Shown here: positions 62,633 to 64,000 of the stretch, piece after piece
Position numbering within the stretch: the first letter of the stretch is position 1
How the letters are laid out: each line of letters begins with the position of its first letter
Assembly: GCA_041392125.1 (NCBI GenBank)
Contig: JAWKMR010000011.1
Location: 1-64,000, forward strand
Source of the DNA: Halomarinibacterium sp041392125
GTDB lineage: Bacteria > Bacteroidota > Bacteroidia > Flavobacteriales > Flavobacteriaceae
Length of the DNA: 64,000 nt
Direction: 5' to 3'
Notes under the pieces: model-generated
Databases searched by the model: none
What the model saw: only the letters and a program-made list of their open reading frames with translations
Told to the model about the DNA's origin: nothing
Made by a program: the position numbers and the translations under genes

Positions 62633-63652
62633 CTACTTGGTAGAGTTTCTTTTAATTACATAGGTGTCCAGTACTACTGTTTTGGGTTCAAAGTGAATCC
62701 CCCTTTTCTTCGCTTTCATTTCTTTAAAAAGGAGTTTGAAGGTCTTTTTACCCATTTCAAAACCAGGTTGATTTACCGTACTTAAAGAGGGTGTAATGGC
62801 TTGCGATAAAAACCAATTGCTAAAACCCATAATGGAAATATCTTCAGGAACTTTTATTCCATTTTCATTGAATACCGCAATGGCTCCAACGGCCGCCATA
62901 TCGGTTATGGCAAAAATGCCATCCACTTCCTTTTTATCTTTCAATAACTGAATCGCTGCATTTCTTCCGTCTTCATAGTCCACATTTTCACATAAGTATA
63001 CCATGGAAGAATCGTAAGTTAGCCCATGATCTTCCAATGCCTTTTTGTAGCCCAAAAACCGATCGATAGAGTTTTGAGGTTGTAATGCCCCTCTAAAATG
63101 TGCTATCTTTTTACATCCTGAATCAATTAAGTGTTTAGTGGCATTATAGGCAGCTTCTCTATCGTTGATGATAATTTTTGAGCAATTGACCATTTTCGAA
63201 ATTTTATCGAACATAACTAATGGGATTTCATGGCTCTGCAATTCTTTAAGATGCGCAATATCTATACTCTTATTAGCCAGTGAAATCATTACACCATCAA
63301 CTCTTTTCCGAATTAACAAGTCGATTTGTTTCTTTTCCAACTTGTAGGATTCGTTGGATTGAAGAATGATAACGAGGTACCCTTTTTTTTCGGCTTGTTC
63401 AATAATTCCATTTACTACACTTGAGAAGAAATGGTGCACCACTTCAGGAATAATCAACCCTACTGTTTTAGATTCTTTTGTCCTTAAATTAACTGCAAAA
63501 ACATTGGGCTTATAATTTAACCTCTTCGCTTCTTCTTTTACACGCTCTTTGGTAGCATTACTTACATCTGAATAGTTTTTTAAAGCTTTGGAAACAGTTG
63601 TAATGGAAATACCCAAATTCTCCGCTATTTGTTTAAGGGTTACTTCTCTCAT
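62633..63652 (-). CDS. LacI-family transcription regulator
   Basis: A 339-residue regulator. The N-terminal helix-turn-helix with hinge helix (1-55) reads TLKQIAENLGISITTVSKALKNYSDVS. The periplasmic-binding-protein-like ligand domain (about 60-339) contains TVGLIIPEVVHHFFSSVVNGI and the signature FSNWFLSQAITPSLSTVNQP. Members usually sense sugars. The perfect palindrome at 63729-63742 is a fitting operator for autoregulation and for the gene expected beyond the right edge. The effector is unknown. Confidence 0.95.
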   Translation of the reverse strand: MREVTLKQIAENLGISITTVSKALKNYSDVSNATKERVKEEAKRLNYKPNVFAVNLRTKESKTVGLIIPEVVHHFFSSVVNGIIEQAEKKGYLVIILQSNESYKLEKKQIDLLIRKRVDGVMISLANKSIDIAHLKELQSHEIPLVMFDKISKMVNCSKIIINDREAAYNATKHLIDSGCKKIAHFRGALQPQNSIDRFLGYKKALEDHGLTYDSSMVYLCENVDYEDGRNAAIQLLKDKKEVDGIFAITDMAAVGAIAVFNENGIKVPEDISIMGFSNWFLSQAITPSLSTVNQPGFEMGKKTFKLLFKEMKAKKRGIHFEPKTVVLDTYVIKRNSTK

Positions 63653-63728
63653 TAAAAAATTGATTAATTTCTAAGGAATCTAAATTAAGTAATTTATTAT
63701 TATGTCATAATTTTTACGCAATAATTTA

Positions 63729-63742
63729 CGAAAACGTTTTCG
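63729..63742. promoter_or_regulatory. LacI-family operator palindrome
   Basis: CGAAAACGTTTTCG is a perfect 14-bp palindrome with the central CG typical of LacI/GalR-family sites. It lies 77 bases upstream of the lacI-type gene. Confidence 0.65.
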
Positions 63743-63874
63743 CTTGTTAAAATGTTGATTTTATTAGTTATTTTTTAGCAAATCGAAAAAAAAATTGAAA
63801 TTAGCACAATTGAAAATTTTACCTACAGATAGGATTTTCATAATTAAAAGCCAAGTATTTGTTTGTTAATCCAA

Positions 63875-63891
63875 CCTATTTATAAAATAGG
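63875..63891 (+). repeat. Short perfect hairpin in the right-edge leader
   Basis: CCTATTT-ATA-AAATAGG: 7-bp stem with a 3-base loop. Confidence 0.5.
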
Positions 63892-63904
63892 AAGGGTTTT
63901 AAAT

Positions 63905-63984
63905 CAATCTCCTTTTGAAAAAAACTTAATAAATGATAAGTTTTATAAAAATGCAAATTGGAATTAGCTTAAAAAAGGAGATTG
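63905..63984 (+). repeat. Nested inverted repeats in the right-edge leader
   Basis: The outer arms CAATCTCCTTTT (63905-63916) and AAAAGGAGATTG (63973-63984) are perfect 12-bp complements. Inside them AAAACTTA (63921-63928) and TAAGTTTT (63937-63944) form a second hairpin. The left arm holds CTCCTTTT and the right arm AAAAGGAG, so the right arm could act as, or hide, a ribosome-binding-like sequence. Confidence 0.5.
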
Positions 63985-64000
63985 GTTTATTTTTTTAGAA

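Larger units (their letters stand above)
63653..64000. other. Non-coding region at the right edge (348 bases)
   Basis: No ORF of note. AT-rich, with a LacI-type operator (63729-63742) and three inverted repeats (63875-63891, 63921-63944, 63905-63984). The structure looks like the promoter and long 5' leader of a plus-strand gene outside the window. Confidence 0.6.

Overview
The window is a chromosomal segment from a member of the Bacteroidota, most likely a Flavobacteriaceae. The evidence is the low GC content, TAnnTTTG-type promoters, and genes typical of the group: XrtF exosortase, a type IX secretion sorting tail, a hybrid two-component (HTCS) regulator, a mevalonate-pathway HMG-CoA reductase, and TTG/GTG starts without Shine-Dalgarno sites. 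The genus cannot be fixed from sequence alone. No insertion sequence, prophage or CRISPR array was seen.

Left part (1-20.9 kb) is mostly core. miaB, a sigma-54-type activator, lptE, a TPR protein and secG form one operon. groES-groEL follow, then a 31-residue Lys/Ala-rich protein. On the minus strand lie a metal-associated TonB receptor/HMA pair, a HYC_CC_PP protein, a small lipoprotein and the XrtF exosortase pair. purH and the cell-shape operon mreB-mreC-mreD-mrdA-rodA follow on the plus strand. Just past rodA there is a decayed second copy of the rodA 3' end beside short tandem repeats.

The accessory block (about 21.1-31.5 kb) is the most interesting part. It holds a lipoprotein-type TPR histidine kinase of the LytS class, a LytTR response regulator, an unknown lipoprotein and a three-part membrane protein (inactive C39-like domain, VKOR, DsbA-like). 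It also holds two six-cysteine double-glycine-leader peptides, a C39 peptidase ABC exporter and an HlyD adaptor. The second peptide gene is only 58 codons long. The two peptide genes share a 122-bp near-identical block covering the 5' leader and the start of the reading frame. The layout resembles the Gram-positive ComABCDE/Agr logic (peptide, cleaving exporter, kinase, LytTR regulator) with a dedicated disulfide-forming module added. The natural reading is a secreted disulfide-rich bacteriocin or signal peptide system.

Middle and right parts: a permease and C-terminal protease pair; surE-lpxB; an NlpC/P60 hydrolase; ComEC; two thioredoxin-like paralogues; and a peptide-use operon (DPP IV plus two POT transporters). 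Then come HMG-CoA reductase with a GHMP kinase, a T9SS-sorted protein beside a large HTCS regulator, and a long envelope operon (coaX, outer membrane protein, TPR protein, lptC, small membrane protein, CNNM/CorC protein, PpiD). A tRNA-Phe(GAA) and a LacI-family regulator follow. The right edge is a non-coding region with a perfect LacI-type operator palindrome and nested inverted repeats, probably the leader of a gene beyond the window.
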